Under the pieces are notes generated by a model. The model had not been told where the DNA came from. It made no database searches and worked only from the letters and a program-made list of their open reading frames with translations. From RFSX01 sp964567435 (GTDB lineage Bacteria > Bacteroidota > Bacteroidia > Chitinophagales > Saprospiraceae): a stretch of 64,000 nt of DNA. The first letter of the stretch is position 1. Every line of letters begins with the position of its first letter. Location: assembly GCA_964567435.1 (NCBI GenBank), contig CAZMMQ010000004.1, positions 52,799 through 116,798 of the forward strand, in the 5' to 3' direction. The translations under genes and the position numbers were made by a program. Positions 37,532-47,800 of this stretch are shown in pieces.

Positions 37532-39574
37532 TTGTCAAAGAAAACACTATACGTCATTTTTGCTCAGTGGCTACTCTCTTTCCAGCTAATAGCACAACAG
37601 CCTCAAGTAAGGGATACTTCCTCTGCTGATATCCTGATCAAAACAAACGAATTACCAACTCAAGAGGATAGCACGAAAACTAGAATCATTTTCAAAGAAG
37701 CGGAAAACTTTATCCGTGAAGCAAAGGATGATCTTGATATCCAGACAGCAAAAGGAAATGTAAAGATTGTCCACGATAGTATATACATGTATACTAACTC
37801 AGCTCAAATTATAGGAAATAATCTATTGCTTGCCATAGGAGATGTCACCATCATCCAAGAAGATTCGATCAATGTCTTTTCTGATTCATTAAGATATACA
37901 GGAGATGAAAAGTTGGCCCGATTGTATGATAATGTTGTCCTGGAGTCTGGAGATAAAAAACTTTTTACAGATATCCTAATCTACAATCTAGACGCAAAGA
38001 AAGCTACCTTCCAAGATACTGCTATACTTACACGCCAGACTATGCGCTTGTCAAGTATCAGAGGGACGTATGATGTCAATACCAAATGGGCTACATTCTA
38101 TGATCAGGTGACTATTATCGATGAAGATTTTCAGCTGACTTGTGATTCCTTACATTATGATACAGATATAGATCGGGCCTACTTTCTATCTCCTACATAT
38201 ATTATACAGGGCGAAAAGAAAATTTACTGTGAAGATGGATACTATGATATCGAGAGTGGAAGGTCTTATTTTTCTGAAGAGGCGATTATTAGGGATAATA
38301 ATCAGACAGCAAAGGCAGACAATATTTTAGTATCAGAAAAGGATAGTACCGTAACCCTTACTGGAAATGCCGTTGTGCTGGATTCTACAAGTCAAGCTCA
38401 GGGTGAGACAATTATCTATAATGACAAGAGTGGAGACATAACAATAGTAGGGGAGGGTAGCTATGTCAACGAAGATACACGAATCGAAGGTCCACATATT
38501 TTCTACAACAAAAAAACAGAATATTATAAGGCAGAAGGTCGAAATAGAATAATCAATTCGCAGGGTGTTTTAGAGGCAGATACTCTAGAGTATGTCAAAG
38601 AAACAGATTGGGGAATAGCAGTAGGTAATGTCATCTATCTGGATACGTTAGAAGATAGAACTATTTACACGGAGCGACTCTATTATCGGGATAGTACTGA
38701 GTATGTCAAAGCTGTAGTAGATAGTCTAAAGCCATTGCTTCTGATAGAAGTGGATGGAGATAGTTTATATGTAACTGGGGATACATTAATAAGAGAAGCA
38801 CCATTAGATAGTTTGTCTTATCTGGAAGCTATAGATAATGTGAAGGTGTATAAGTCTGATTTGCAAGCTGTATGTGATTCTTTATATTATTCTAATGTTG
38901 ATTCAACGTTTAGGTTTTTTAAGAATCCGGTTGCCTGGTCGGATACAACACAATTTCTTGGAGATACAATCAATATCTTATTAAGAGATGATAAAGTAGA
39001 GGAAATTATATCTAAGAAGAATGCTTTTATTATTTCTGCAAATCAAGGCACCTATTATGATCAGATTAAGGGAAGACTCATTCATAGCTATCTGGATAGT
39101 AATGAATTGAAGCTTATGGAAGTTCAAGGAAATGCAGAATCTCTTTATTTTCTAAAAGACAGCGATGATGCCTTTATAGGTCCGAACCTAACACTTTGTA
39201 GTCAGATGGTTTTTTATTTTGGAAATAGTGAGCTTGATAGTATTACCTACTACACCCAACCAGAATCTACCTTGACACCTATGGAGCAGGCTGGTCCGGC
39301 TGATTTTAAATTATCAGGATTTAGGTGGGAGTCCTCTCGACGGCCAGTAGAAGTTGGCTCACTTAGAATTCCATCTGATTCGCCAGTAAGAGAACTTGAT
39401 CCTAATGATGAAACAGATAGTGAAGAGCATAACTCGGATGAGTTTGAATCCAAGGTAGAAGAGGTAATGGATAACATTGAAGTCAACAATAAACCCAAAG
39501 CAAAGATACCTAAGAAGCCACCAAGTGGTGATCCAAGAAGAAGATCGCCTGTAGGAAGCGGGCAAAACCGTTAG
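37532..39574 (+). CDS. OstA/LptA-like outer-membrane biogenesis protein
   Basis: This 680-residue protein has a signal peptide (about 1-21, ending LIAQ) and repeated OstA/LptA-like beta-strands. Typical segments are ANNV-like NVKIVHDSIYMYTNSAQI, DNVVLESGDKK and YDQVTIIDEDFQLTCDSLHYD. Long OstA-like proteins of this kind in Bacteroidota are presumed to handle lipopolysaccharide in the periplasm. The last 100 residues are low-complexity, acidic then Pro/Lys/Arg-rich (PKKPPSGDPRRRSP). The start is TTG at 37532, chosen because an ATG at 37522 is in another frame and the signal peptide begins here. Confidence 0.82.
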   Translation: MSKKTLYVIFAQWLLSFQLIAQQPQVRDTSSADILIKTNELPTQEDSTKTRIIFKEAENFIREAKDDLDIQTAKGNVKIVHDSIYMYTNSAQIIGNNLLLAIGDVTIIQEDSINVFSDSLRYTGDEKLARLYDNVVLESGDKKLFTDILIYNLDAKKATFQDTAILTRQTMRLSSIRGTYDVNTKWATFYDQVTIIDEDFQLTCDSLHYDTDIDRAYFLSPTYIIQGEKKIYCEDGYYDIESGRSYFSEEAIIRDNNQTAKADNILVSEKDSTVTLTGNAVVLDSTSQAQGETIIYNDKSGDITIVGEGSYVNEDTRIEGPHIFYNKKTEYYKAEGRNRIINSQGVLEADTLEYVKETDWGIAVGNVIYLDTLEDRTIYTERLYYRDSTEYVKAVVDSLKPLLLIEVDGDSLYVTGDTLIREAPLDSLSYLEAIDNVKVYKSDLQAVCDSLYYSNVDSTFRFFKNPVAWSDTTQFLGDTINILLRDDKVEEIISKKNAFIISANQGTYYDQIKGRLIHSYLDSNELKLMEVQGNAESLYFLKDSDDAFIGPNLTLCSQMVFYFGNSELDSITYYTQPESTLTPMEQAGPADFKLSGFRWESSRRPVEVGSLRIPSDSPVRELDPNDETDSEEHNSDEFESKVEEVMDNIEVNNKPKAKIPKKPPSGDPRRRSPVGSGQNR

Positions 39575-39607
39575 GAAGATTATAGCTTTAGATATTATTT
39601 TTGATGG

Positions 39608-40378
39608 ATGAGAATTATTGGACTGACAATATTGACAGTATTGAGTTTGGTTGATTTATTTTGTCAAGATAATCAACCTTTTGCCTTAGGAAATGATGCC
39701 TTCAAAGAGAGTAATTATGTTTCGGCAGTGTCAGAATATTCCAAACTATTAGACCAAGGGTATTACTCTCCTGAACTTTACTATAATTTGGGTACATCTT
39801 ACTTACAGCTAAATCAGATTGGTAAGGCCATATTATACTTGGAAAAAGCACAGATTGCGAAACCAATGGATGGGCGCATCAGACAAAATTTGGCTATTGC
39901 TAGAGATAAAGTGGATACGACAGTAATAGAGGTGCCTGACTTTATAATATTACGTTTTTGGAAAGGTTTTTCGAGGCTTCTCAGTCCATTGCTATGGTTG
40001 GTCTTGAGTATTTTGATGGGGGGTATTTTAGTGTTTGGTATATATAGATGGAGGATGGGCGAGACGAGTGCTGTTAAGCTTAGAGGATTTACAACGATGA
40101 TAATTGGCAGCGTGCTGCTGTTACTCTGTCATTTTGCAGGACGATCATCCTTAACTCAGAAGACAGATGATTCGGTAGCGATAGTGATGAGAAGTACCAC
40201 GCTGTATGATGCTGCTGATACAAGATCTGAAGAATTAGAAGCCCTATCAGAAGGTGTCAAAGTTAGGATATACGATGAGGTAGATGACTGGTATCGGGTC
40301 AGTCTAGTCAATAAAGAATTAGGCTGGGTAACAAAAGAGAGTGTAGAGAGAGTGGCCGATTATAACACGATGAAATAA
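39608..40378 (+). CDS. BatE-like TPR and SH3 membrane protein
   Basis: This 256-residue protein has a signal peptide (about 1-20), two tetratricopeptide repeats (about 25-105; YYNLGTSYLQLNQIGKAILYLEKA), two membrane helices (about 125-145 and 160-178) and a C-terminal bacterial SH3 domain (about 190-250; WYRVSLVNKELGWV). This order is that of BatE proteins of Bacteroidota, usually found with BatA-D in an aerotolerance operon, but the other bat genes are not here. It follows the OstA-like gene by 33 bp and may be co-transcribed. Confidence 0.8.
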   Translation: MRIIGLTILTVLSLVDLFCQDNQPFALGNDAFKESNYVSAVSEYSKLLDQGYYSPELYYNLGTSYLQLNQIGKAILYLEKAQIAKPMDGRIRQNLAIARDKVDTTVIEVPDFIILRFWKGFSRLLSPLLWLVLSILMGGILVFGIYRWRMGETSAVKLRGFTTMIIGSVLLLLCHFAGRSSLTQKTDDSVAIVMRSTTLYDAADTRSEELEALSEGVKVRIYDEVDDWYRVSLVNKELGWVTKESVERVADYNTMK

Positions 40379-40380
40379 AA

Positions 40381-40411
40381 AAAAAGGCTTCCAATATGGA
40401 GCCTCTCTTTT
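40381..40411. terminator. Terminator between BatE-like gene and rpmA
   Basis: A bulged GGCTTCC-AATAT-GGAGCC hairpin flanked by an A-tract and TCTTTT lies between the two converging genes, so it may act in both directions. Confidence 0.65.
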
Positions 40412-40440
40412 AAAATTGATTATTACAAGTTTATCTTTTG

Positions 40441-41121
40441 TTATTCCTCTTCTCCAGATGCTTCAGGTCTTCCTCCATCTAATCTGTCCTGGAGTTCCTT
40501 TAGCTCATCCCACTTACCTTCTGCAGCTAACTTAGACTGTGATGGCCATGTGTCAGGAGTATGTACTCTATATCTTGGTCCTGCTGCTTCAAGTATTTCT
40601 TTGAGTCTGCTCACAGGTGCTGCTGCTAAATCTGCAAAAGTAATTATGCCAGCAGCTCCTAAATGTTCAGCTATCTTAGGACCTATGCCTTCTATCTTAG
40701 TTAATTTATCAGGCTTCGCACCTACTACAGGAGCAGCTGGTTTGGCGTCTGCTTTTGGAGCAGCAGGAGCAGCTTTCTGAGGAGCAGCTTTCTGTGGTGC
40801 TGCAGCTTTTGGCTGAGCTTCCGCTTTTCTTGCCTTTGGAGATTTGACGGCTGCGCCTCCATTTCCATCCATAGGAAGAATATTCACATAAGTTCTACCT
40901 TTCTTCTTCGTTTCGAAATCTACATAGCCTTCAATCTTAGCATGTAAGGTATGGTCTCTACCCATATAGACATTATTGCCTGGGTGAAATTTGGTACCTC
41001 TTTGTCTAACAATGATATTACCTGCTTTTGCATATTGGCCACCAAATAATTTGACGCCTAGAAATTTCGGTTTACTATCTCTCCCGTTATCCGTACTACC
41101 TACTCCCTTCTTATGTGCCAT
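40441..41121 (-). CDS. rpmA: Ribosomal protein L27 fused to an HhH module
   Basis: Residues 1-85 are a normal bacterial L27 (AHKKGVGSTDNGRDS, LFGGQYAKAGNIIVRQRGT, HPGNNVYMGRDHTLHA), a component of the 50S subunit. An Ala/Pro/Lys-rich linker of about 45 residues follows. An 81-residue helix-hairpin-helix module then begins DKLTKIEGIGPKIAEHL and ends LQDRLDGGR, with the short tail PEASGEEE. L27 is normally about 85-95 residues, so the extra 130 are an added domain. From memory, similar modules are fused to L21 in some Flavobacteriia; here L21 (next gene) is of normal length and L27 carries it. The module also ends three proteins at 22-27 kb. Confidence 0.95.
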   Translation of the reverse strand: MAHKKGVGSTDNGRDSKPKFLGVKLFGGQYAKAGNIIVRQRGTKFHPGNNVYMGRDHTLHAKIEGYVDFETKKKGRTYVNILPMDGNGGAAVKSPKARKAEAQPKAAAPQKAAPQKAAPAAPKADAKPAAPVVGAKPDKLTKIEGIGPKIAEHLGAAGIITFADLAAAPVSRLKEILEAAGPRYRVHTPDTWPSQSKLAAEGKWDELKELQDRLDGGRPEASGEEE

Positions 41122-41157
41122 GGTATTTTAGTTTTTTACTTATTAAGGATTGTTCAA

Positions 41158-41463
41158 CTAGGAAATTGAGTCAATTTTGATTTTTGAGAAAGACTGTCTG
41201 TGACCATTTTTCACTTTGTAGCCTTTTCTTCTTTTCTTTTTAAAGACAATAACCTTATCACCTTTGGCGTGATTAAGAATAGTCGCCTTGACACTACCAG
41301 CAACCGTTGGCGTTCCTATATTAGTGCTGCTTCCATCTGAGGTCATTAGAATCTTATCAAAACTTACAGAATCTCCCTCTGCGGCATCTAGTCTGTGGAC
41401 ATATAATTCTTGACCTGACTTTACTTTGAATTGTTGACCTTGTATTTCTACTATCGCGAACAT
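41158..41463 (-). CDS. rplU: Ribosomal protein L21
   Basis: This is a 101-residue L21 beginning MFAIVEIQGQQFKV, with the conserved GDKVIVFKKKRRKGYKVKNGHRQ near the end split as GDKVIVFKKKRRKGYK and NGHRQSFSKIKI. It is part of the 50S subunit and binds 23S rRNA. An upstream in-frame extension to 41526 is open but not part of L21; the start at 41463 matches the family. It lies 36 bp before rpmA, the usual rplU-rpmA order, so the two form an operon. Confidence 0.95.
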   Translation of the reverse strand: MFAIVEIQGQQFKVKSGQELYVHRLDAAEGDSVSFDKILMTSDGSSTNIGTPTVAGSVKATILNHAKGDKVIVFKKKRRKGYKVKNGHRQSFSKIKIDSIS

Positions 41464-41677
41464 GCTTGTGTTTTGATGTTTTTTCAAAAGGATTGCAAAG
41501 ATATGCTTTTCTATTCCTTTTTCCAATACTGATGGATGCCCAATTCACTGATTATCAGAGAGTCATAGCAGATTGAGATCGTTAGTTCGTATGATATTAA
41601 TATATATGTGTAACTAATTGAATTTTAGTTAACTAGAAAAGTTGGCTATCCACTTGAGTTGATTTAAATAGTACATT

Positions 41678-42949
41678 CTATGAGCGGACACTAAGATAAT
41701 CGTCCAGTAAGATGCTTTTCTTCAGCTTTTCACCATCCCGAATTATGGTCATTTTTACTTTCTTACCATCCTTTTTATTCAATTTGCGATTGACAGCGGA
41801 TAAGGTAAGCAGCTTTGTTGGCACGATGCCAATGCGATGAATCTTATCTCCAGATTGGAGACCAGCGTCATGTGCTGGGGCTCCCTTTATTACATATTTG
41901 ATGACAAATTGGTTAAGTTTTTCTCCCACCGCATATATGATGAGCCCAGATTTATCATAATACAGATTCTTATTATAATTCTTAATTGGCTTTAAGTATA
42001 ATTCAGACTTTATATAATCAATTATAATCCGAAAGCGAGATAAGATAGGATTACCTAATATCCCATTTCTGTTATTGATTAAGTCGGTATCAATTTCTTC
42101 ATTGAGCACTTGATAGCTAGAGACTACATTGTGGAAAAATAAAGAATTACTAAGGTATAATGATTTGAATTTGGCTTGATATCCAATAATATCTCCACCA
42201 AGGCCTACCCCTAATGGTCCTTCAACATACTTTTCTGGTAACTCAAAGTTTGTATGCGTCTCCAAAAATAATAATGATCCCAAGGAAGATCCTGTATCTA
42301 ATAGTAATTTTACATTAGTCTTATTTCCCTTATACATGTAGAGATCAGCATGGATATAGGGTTTATTATCTTCCATGCTTAATGAGATTTTCTCATATCC
42401 TTTTCCAATAGGAGGATTGAATGCGTCCCTTTTATAAAAAGTGATTTCACTTTTTTTGTAGTTGATGTCCAACACGCTGCCCCAGAAGAGTCTTCCCCCA
42501 ATGAGGCCATCAATTGGAATCCCAATTGTCTCATTAAAATTCATAAAGTTATCGTCCAGAATAATGAAATCTCTTAGAATAGGCTTGTTGTTAGGTAGAG
42601 TGATAGAAACATTTCTGCAAATCTGACCACTGACTTGCTGGACTAGGTCAGCTCCTTTGATAACGATAGGCTTACCCTCTGGAAGATGTAGCTGTTCTCG
42701 TATTTCTCGATTGAATAGGATTAAGTTTTCAGCGCCAGTATCTAAAAGGAGATGGACATTTTGTCCTGCCCCTAAGGTGGCTTTAATGACGATCAGACCA
42801 TTGATAAGTTCGAAGGGTATTGTTATTTTTTCTTTTTTATCATCAATGAGAATCAATTTTGAAGATTGCGCATGGTAACTTGATATAGAGTTGCCTATTA
42901 GAATTAGGACAACACACCAATTGATAATCTTCTGATTTTGAAAGAACAC
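41678..42949 (-). CDS. Retropepsin-like aspartyl protease with PDZ domain
   Basis: This protein has two retropepsin-like domains, each with the catalytic motif LLLDTG (LLLDTGAENL near residue 75 and LLLDTGSSLGSL near 220). A C-terminal PDZ domain follows (about 335-415; GAPAHDAGLQSGDKIHRIG). A single chain with two DTG motifs resembles pepsin-like pairing. The frame is open to 43006, but the first 19 codons there fall within the terminator of the OmpA-like gene, so I chose the GTG at 42949, which gives a signal peptide (FFQNQKIINWCVVLILIG) and 423 residues. It is probably periplasmic or outer-membrane facing. The substrate is unknown. Confidence 0.82.
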   Translation of the reverse strand: MFFQNQKIINWCVVLILIGNSISSYHAQSSKLILIDDKKEKITIPFELINGLIVIKATLGAGQNVHLLLDTGAENLILFNREIREQLHLPEGKPIVIKGADLVQQVSGQICRNVSITLPNNKPILRDFIILDDNFMNFNETIGIPIDGLIGGRLFWGSVLDINYKKSEITFYKRDAFNPPIGKGYEKISLSMEDNKPYIHADLYMYKGNKTNVKLLLDTGSSLGSLLFLETHTNFELPEKYVEGPLGVGLGGDIIGYQAKFKSLYLSNSLFFHNVVSSYQVLNEEIDTDLINNRNGILGNPILSRFRIIIDYIKSELYLKPIKNYNKNLYYDKSGLIIYAVGEKLNQFVIKYVIKGAPAHDAGLQSGDKIHRIGIVPTKLLTLSAVNRKLNKKDGKKVKMTIIRDGEKLKKSILLDDYLSVRS

Positions 42950-42978
42950 CTTCTCAAGGTACTCAAGACTTTTGTCAA

Positions 42979-43018
42979 GGGCAAAAAAAAATCCCGACAA
43001 GGACACCTTGTCGGGATA
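42979..43018 (-). terminator. Terminator of the DUF937-OmpA gene
   Basis: On the minus strand a 10-bp stem (TCCCGACAAG with CTTGTCGGGA) and a short loop are followed by nine Ts. It lies 20 bp after the stop at 43040. Confidence 0.92.
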
Positions 43019-43039
43019 TATGTCTGAGAAAAGAATCTC

Positions 43040-44479
43040 TTATTTGGAGATAACCATTTCTATTCTTCTATTCTGTGCTCTGCCTTCTGCAGTGCCATTG
43101 TCTCCTACAGGATTGGCATCACCAAACCCTTTAGACATTATTCTATTAGCAGTTATGCCTTGACCAAGCAATCTAGCCTTTACTGCATCTGCTCTAGCTT
43201 GTGATAACTGAACATTAGCAGCAGCATCACCTGTATTATCAGTGTAACCTTCTACACTAACAGATACACCAGGATATGCCTTAAGAATGGCAGCCATATT
43301 GTCTACCTCTACAGCTGTAGTGCCATCTATTTTAGCTGAGCCTGTTGCGAAAGTCAAGTTTTTGAAAGTAAATCTTCCATCACCTTTGAAGCCTCCCTTG
43401 ATGAAGTCCATCATCTGAGAACCAGCTGAACCAGCAGTAAATTTGATACTCTCTAATGCTTTAAATGCGACATCATCTACTTTAGAGAATATATCTCCTA
43501 CAGCACCCATAGCACCTTTTGCAGCATCACCCATAGCACCAGCTGCATCACCCATAGCACCAGCAGCATCACCTGCCATATCAGCAGCTCCTTTAGCTGC
43601 ATCACCAGCCATATCAGCTGTCTTTTCTACAGCACCTTTAGCTTTGTCTACAGCATCTCCAAAAATTGAATTTTTGAAGAAAAACCCTAGTGCTCCTACT
43701 ATCAAAGCTATCGGTATCAACCATCTGAAAATAGATCCTCCTGTTTTTACAGCAGCACCACCTACATCTCCTGCTACATTAGCTGCGTTGCCTACAATTT
43801 TACCTGCACCGCCTACAACTTTTCCAGCCGCATCACTTGCACCGCCTACAACTTTACCAGCTGCGTTAGCCGCACCACCAACAACTTTTTTGCCTGCATC
43901 CATACCGTCACTAGCTAAACCAGAAACAGCACTAGCACCTTTACTAAAGAAGCTACCACCTAATGATGATAATAAGCCACCTGGCATACTAGATTGTGCA
44001 TATTGTCTTTGAGATCCTAAGAATTTTCCTAGACCTACAGCATCTAATGCTTTGTTTTTAATATGTCTGCCTACCATTGACATTAAAAATGGAGCAGCCA
44101 TTTTGATAAGTGAAGAAGCCGCGCTGCCTTTAAGTCCACTGAATCCAGCTAACTTGTCTATAAGACCACCAGTATTGTTGCCTAATAGAAGGCTAAGTAC
44201 ACCTGATCCTCCATTCATAAGCTTAGCAACATTACCTGCGCCACCGCCGAACAGTCCACCTATATCATCCAAAATGCTATCATCCTGACCTTTTGCCAAG
44301 TCGAATAGCTTAGTTAAACCGTTACTGTCATCTGCAGTGTCAGCCATTTTTCCTAATAATGTAGGAAAAATACCATCAAGTGCTTTTTGTACACCAGACT
44401 CCGATTCACCTAAAAATTTGGAAGCGTTAGAAACTAAAGAACCAGAAATCTGATCCTTTACCATATCCAATAAATTCAT
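43040..44479 (-). CDS. DUF937 and OmpA-domain membrane protein
   Basis: This 479-residue protein starts with a DUF937 domain (about residues 1-150; LLDMVKDQISGSLVSNASKF, KALDGIFPTLLGKM), continues with an Ala/Gly-rich stretch of repeated GGAxxAAGKVVGGA units (about 190-240), one membrane helix (about 250-270, WLIPIALIVGALGFFF) and a second Ala/Gly/Met-rich run (repeats of MAGDAAGAMGDAA). It ends with an OmpA C-terminal domain (about 360-479; VEGYTDNTGDA, GFGDANPVGDN, QNRRIEMVI). The cytoplasmic N-terminus and periplasmic OmpA domain predict a protein that links the cytoplasmic side to peptidoglycan. The function of DUF937 is unknown. Confidence 0.88.
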   Translation of the reverse strand: MNLLDMVKDQISGSLVSNASKFLGESESGVQKALDGIFPTLLGKMADTADDSNGLTKLFDLAKGQDDSILDDIGGLFGGGAGNVAKLMNGGSGVLSLLLGNNTGGLIDKLAGFSGLKGSAASSLIKMAAPFLMSMVGRHIKNKALDAVGLGKFLGSQRQYAQSSMPGGLLSSLGGSFFSKGASAVSGLASDGMDAGKKVVGGAANAAGKVVGGASDAAGKVVGGAGKIVGNAANVAGDVGGAAVKTGGSIFRWLIPIALIVGALGFFFKNSIFGDAVDKAKGAVEKTADMAGDAAKGAADMAGDAAGAMGDAAGAMGDAAKGAMGAVGDIFSKVDDVAFKALESIKFTAGSAGSQMMDFIKGGFKGDGRFTFKNLTFATGSAKIDGTTAVEVDNMAAILKAYPGVSVSVEGYTDNTGDAAANVQLSQARADAVKARLLGQGITANRIMSKGFGDANPVGDNGTAEGRAQNRRIEMVISK

Positions 44480-44809
44480 ATTAGTAGTTATTTAGATTTG
44501 AAATATTAGTTTTTCGTGTCAGTTAGGGATGATAAAAGCCATAGGGTATTATGCTAATAAGTCTTAGGGATGATTAGACTTAACGTGCGAATGATAGGAA
44601 AAAAGCTTGCCAAAAATAACGCTATTACAGCTTTATTACAATTTATGTTAATATATATGAGTCTTGGATAGTTCCACAAAGCTCATTTTTCCATTCAATT
44701 ATTGTAAGAAGTAAATAGATTATAGGGCTTAAAGTAAATTTTTAACATATAAAAGATTGCTGATCAGTAGATGAAATCTTAAAATTATTTTTCCTAAGTT
44801 GGATGGACT
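44480..44809. other. Divergent intergenic region
   Basis: This 330-bp AT-rich stretch separates the divergent DUF937-OmpA and helicase genes. I saw no gene, repeat or clear promoter box. Confidence 0.4.
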
Positions 44810-47800
44810 ATGGCAACTTTAAATCTTGACTTGGCACTTTTTGAAATACAGTTGACCCATTTGGTTGAGTCAGAGATCAAGAATAAGCAGTGGTTGCAGC
44901 AGATATTCCAATGTTACTCTCTATTCTTTGAGCATATCACCACCTCTGACTCGATAGCTTTTACGACCTTATTTAGCAGAATCGCCTATGCAGGCGTTCA
45001 GTATAACTTGTCAGGTACCCTCATCTTCGAAGCCCATTATTTCCGAAAGACCATGGAGAATGGATTAGTAGAAGAGAATGAGATTGAAGAGCATGGACAA
45101 TTTGGTTTTTACCTCATTTATACGATAGCCCAGAAGGTTAATGATTTTAGATGGACATCTCATTATAGTCGTCCATCCTTAAGTCTGAAAAAAGGGGAAG
45201 AAAACAAAATAGAATTTAATCGAATTGTCGAAGGCTTACTTATTACCATAAGTGATGATTATCAGCAATTTTCTATGATTACAAAAGCTAATCCAGAAGC
45301 AGTGCTTACCGTCACCCTAAGAAGTAAAGATCATCTTGAAGAAATTAAACAGATCAAAAAGTACATGCCTCTGCCCTTGGCTATCAATTTGATTGATGTA
45401 AGCTTTTATACAAATCAAGAAGCTTCTGCGAAAGGCATTGTGCTCAGGCCAGATATGTTATTAGGCGTTACGTCTATTTCAGAATGTTTTTCAACTGCTG
45501 GAGCCACTTCATTATCTTATCTCGGTAGGAAGTTAATACCATCTGATTCTTCTGTTCATATGCTTATTGGAAATATTGTCAATCAATTTTTGGATGACCT
45601 TATTCATAACCCTTGCTTGCAGTTTTCAGATGTCATGACTCAAACTTTTCGGATGGCACCAGAGGCTTTTTCATTGATGAGTGACGGAGAAGTCAAGGAT
45701 TGTATTTCTAAAGTCAAAGTACATTTCAATAATCTAAAAAAAGTTGTCACTGATGAATTAGCTGAAGCTGGTATCACAAAAGAAAGATCATATCTAGAGC
45801 CTAGTTTTTATTCCAATGAGTTTGGCATACAAGGTCGATTAGATTTGTACCACTATAATGATAGTTTGTCCAAATCTGACATTGTAGAACTCAAGAGTGG
45901 ACGTTTGTATCAAGCTCATAAGTATGGGCTTAATCAGAATCATTATCTCCAAACTTTGCTCTATGACCTGATATTGGAATCTGTCTATAATGGAAAGGTC
46001 AAATCCACTAATTATATTTTGTATTCTGGGCATGATGGTAAGCGATTACGATTTGCTCCCAAGGTAAGAGATAAGCAGTTGGAGGCCATGAGGCTAAGAA
46101 ATAAAATCATCCTATTGGAGGAGATTTTAACAAAAGTTGATAATGATGAGTATGCACATATACTATCTAGGTTAGATCCAGATAATATTCCGGAAGGCTA
46201 TACATTTCTTAGGAGAGATGCCAAACGGTTTTGGGATGCGTATGGAAGACTCACTGAAATGGAGCAGTCATACATTAGAAATTTCATTGCATTTATCTCA
46301 AGAGAATTTCAATTATCCAAAATTGGCAGACATGGTATCTATACATCAAATGGGTTAGCTTCACTGTGGTTGGATCCGTTGATGGAAAAAGCAGACATGT
46401 TTACAATATTGTCACATCTCGAAGTCAGTTCTAATGACACTGATGCTGAGGTTCCATCCTTGACCTTAACGTTTACAGAGGCTAGCCACCGATTATCCAA
46501 ATTTAGGGTAGGGGATATCACAGTATTATATCCATTTGAAGGTGAAGATGTTTCCGTACTGAGTCACCAGTTATTTAAGTGTACAATTCTTCAAATATCA
46601 TCTGAGGGTGTCACTGTCAGACTGAGAGCTAGGCAGAAGAATTTTGAAATTTTTAGAAAATATCGATTATGGAATTTGGAAGCTGATGTTTTGGACAGTG
46701 GATTCAGAAAGCAATTCCATGGGCTGTATGAGTATATGATTTCGAATGAATCTTATCGATTCAAAATTTTAGGTGTGGAGGCTCCAGAGAATCCAAATCT
46801 CATAACTCAATACAATAAAAAAGGACTCACTTCTGAGCAGAACCAAGTACTCAATCAAGCCTTATCATCCAAGGATTATTATTTGCTATGGGGTCCTCCA
46901 GGGACAGGTAAGACTAGTGTGATGATTTCGGAAATGGTATCACATCTTTACAATCATACCGATGAGAATATTCTTCTGCTTGCATATACCAACAGAGCAG
47001 TAGACGAGATATGTGCCGCAGTAGAGAGCTCAATTGGGAAAAAATATATACGAGTAGGGTCTCGATATTCTACTGATGATAGGTATAGGAAGAACTTGCT
47101 GCAAAGTAAAACGGAACGGTTATCAAATAGAAAGCAATTTCTTGAGGTATTTGAATCACATCGCTTATTTATTTCTACAGTATCTTCTTTTCAAGGTAAG
47201 CGAGAATTGTATGCACTTAAGAAATTTGATACGGTTATAGTGGATGAAGCCTCACAGTTGCTAGAACCGATGTTGATTGGAATGCTTGGTAAGTTTAAAC
47301 GATTTATACTCATAGGAGATCACAAACAATTACCAGCGGTTGTCACCCAGGATATTAATCACAGTAAGGTCAAGGATACACAATTGCATGCCGTTGGATT
47401 AATAGATAGCCGTATGTCTTTGTTTGAAAGAATGTATAAGCAATGTCAAACAAATGGATGGAATTGGGCAATAGGTGCTCTTAAAAATCAAGGTAGGATG
47501 CATCAGGATATTGTATCCATTGTTAGTGAAGAATTCTATGATGGTAAGTTGTCAATACTTGCTGGTATTTCGAGATTATCCAGTATGCCGGATTTGTCCT
47601 CTAATAATTTAATAGAAGAAAGTCTGATTAGAAACAGATTGATATTTATAGATACGCAAAGGGCACTGGATATCACTAGAAAAACCAACTTAAACGAAGC
47701 CATCACAGCGGAGAAAATTGCGAAGCATTGGTCCCAAATATATGAGAATAATCATTTGGAGTTCAATCAGAATTCATTAGGTGTTATTACGCCTTTTCGG

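Noticed and set aside
41464..41526. Upstream extension of the L21 reading frame
   Set aside because: The extra 21 residues are not part of the family, and the ATG at 41463 gives the canonical start.
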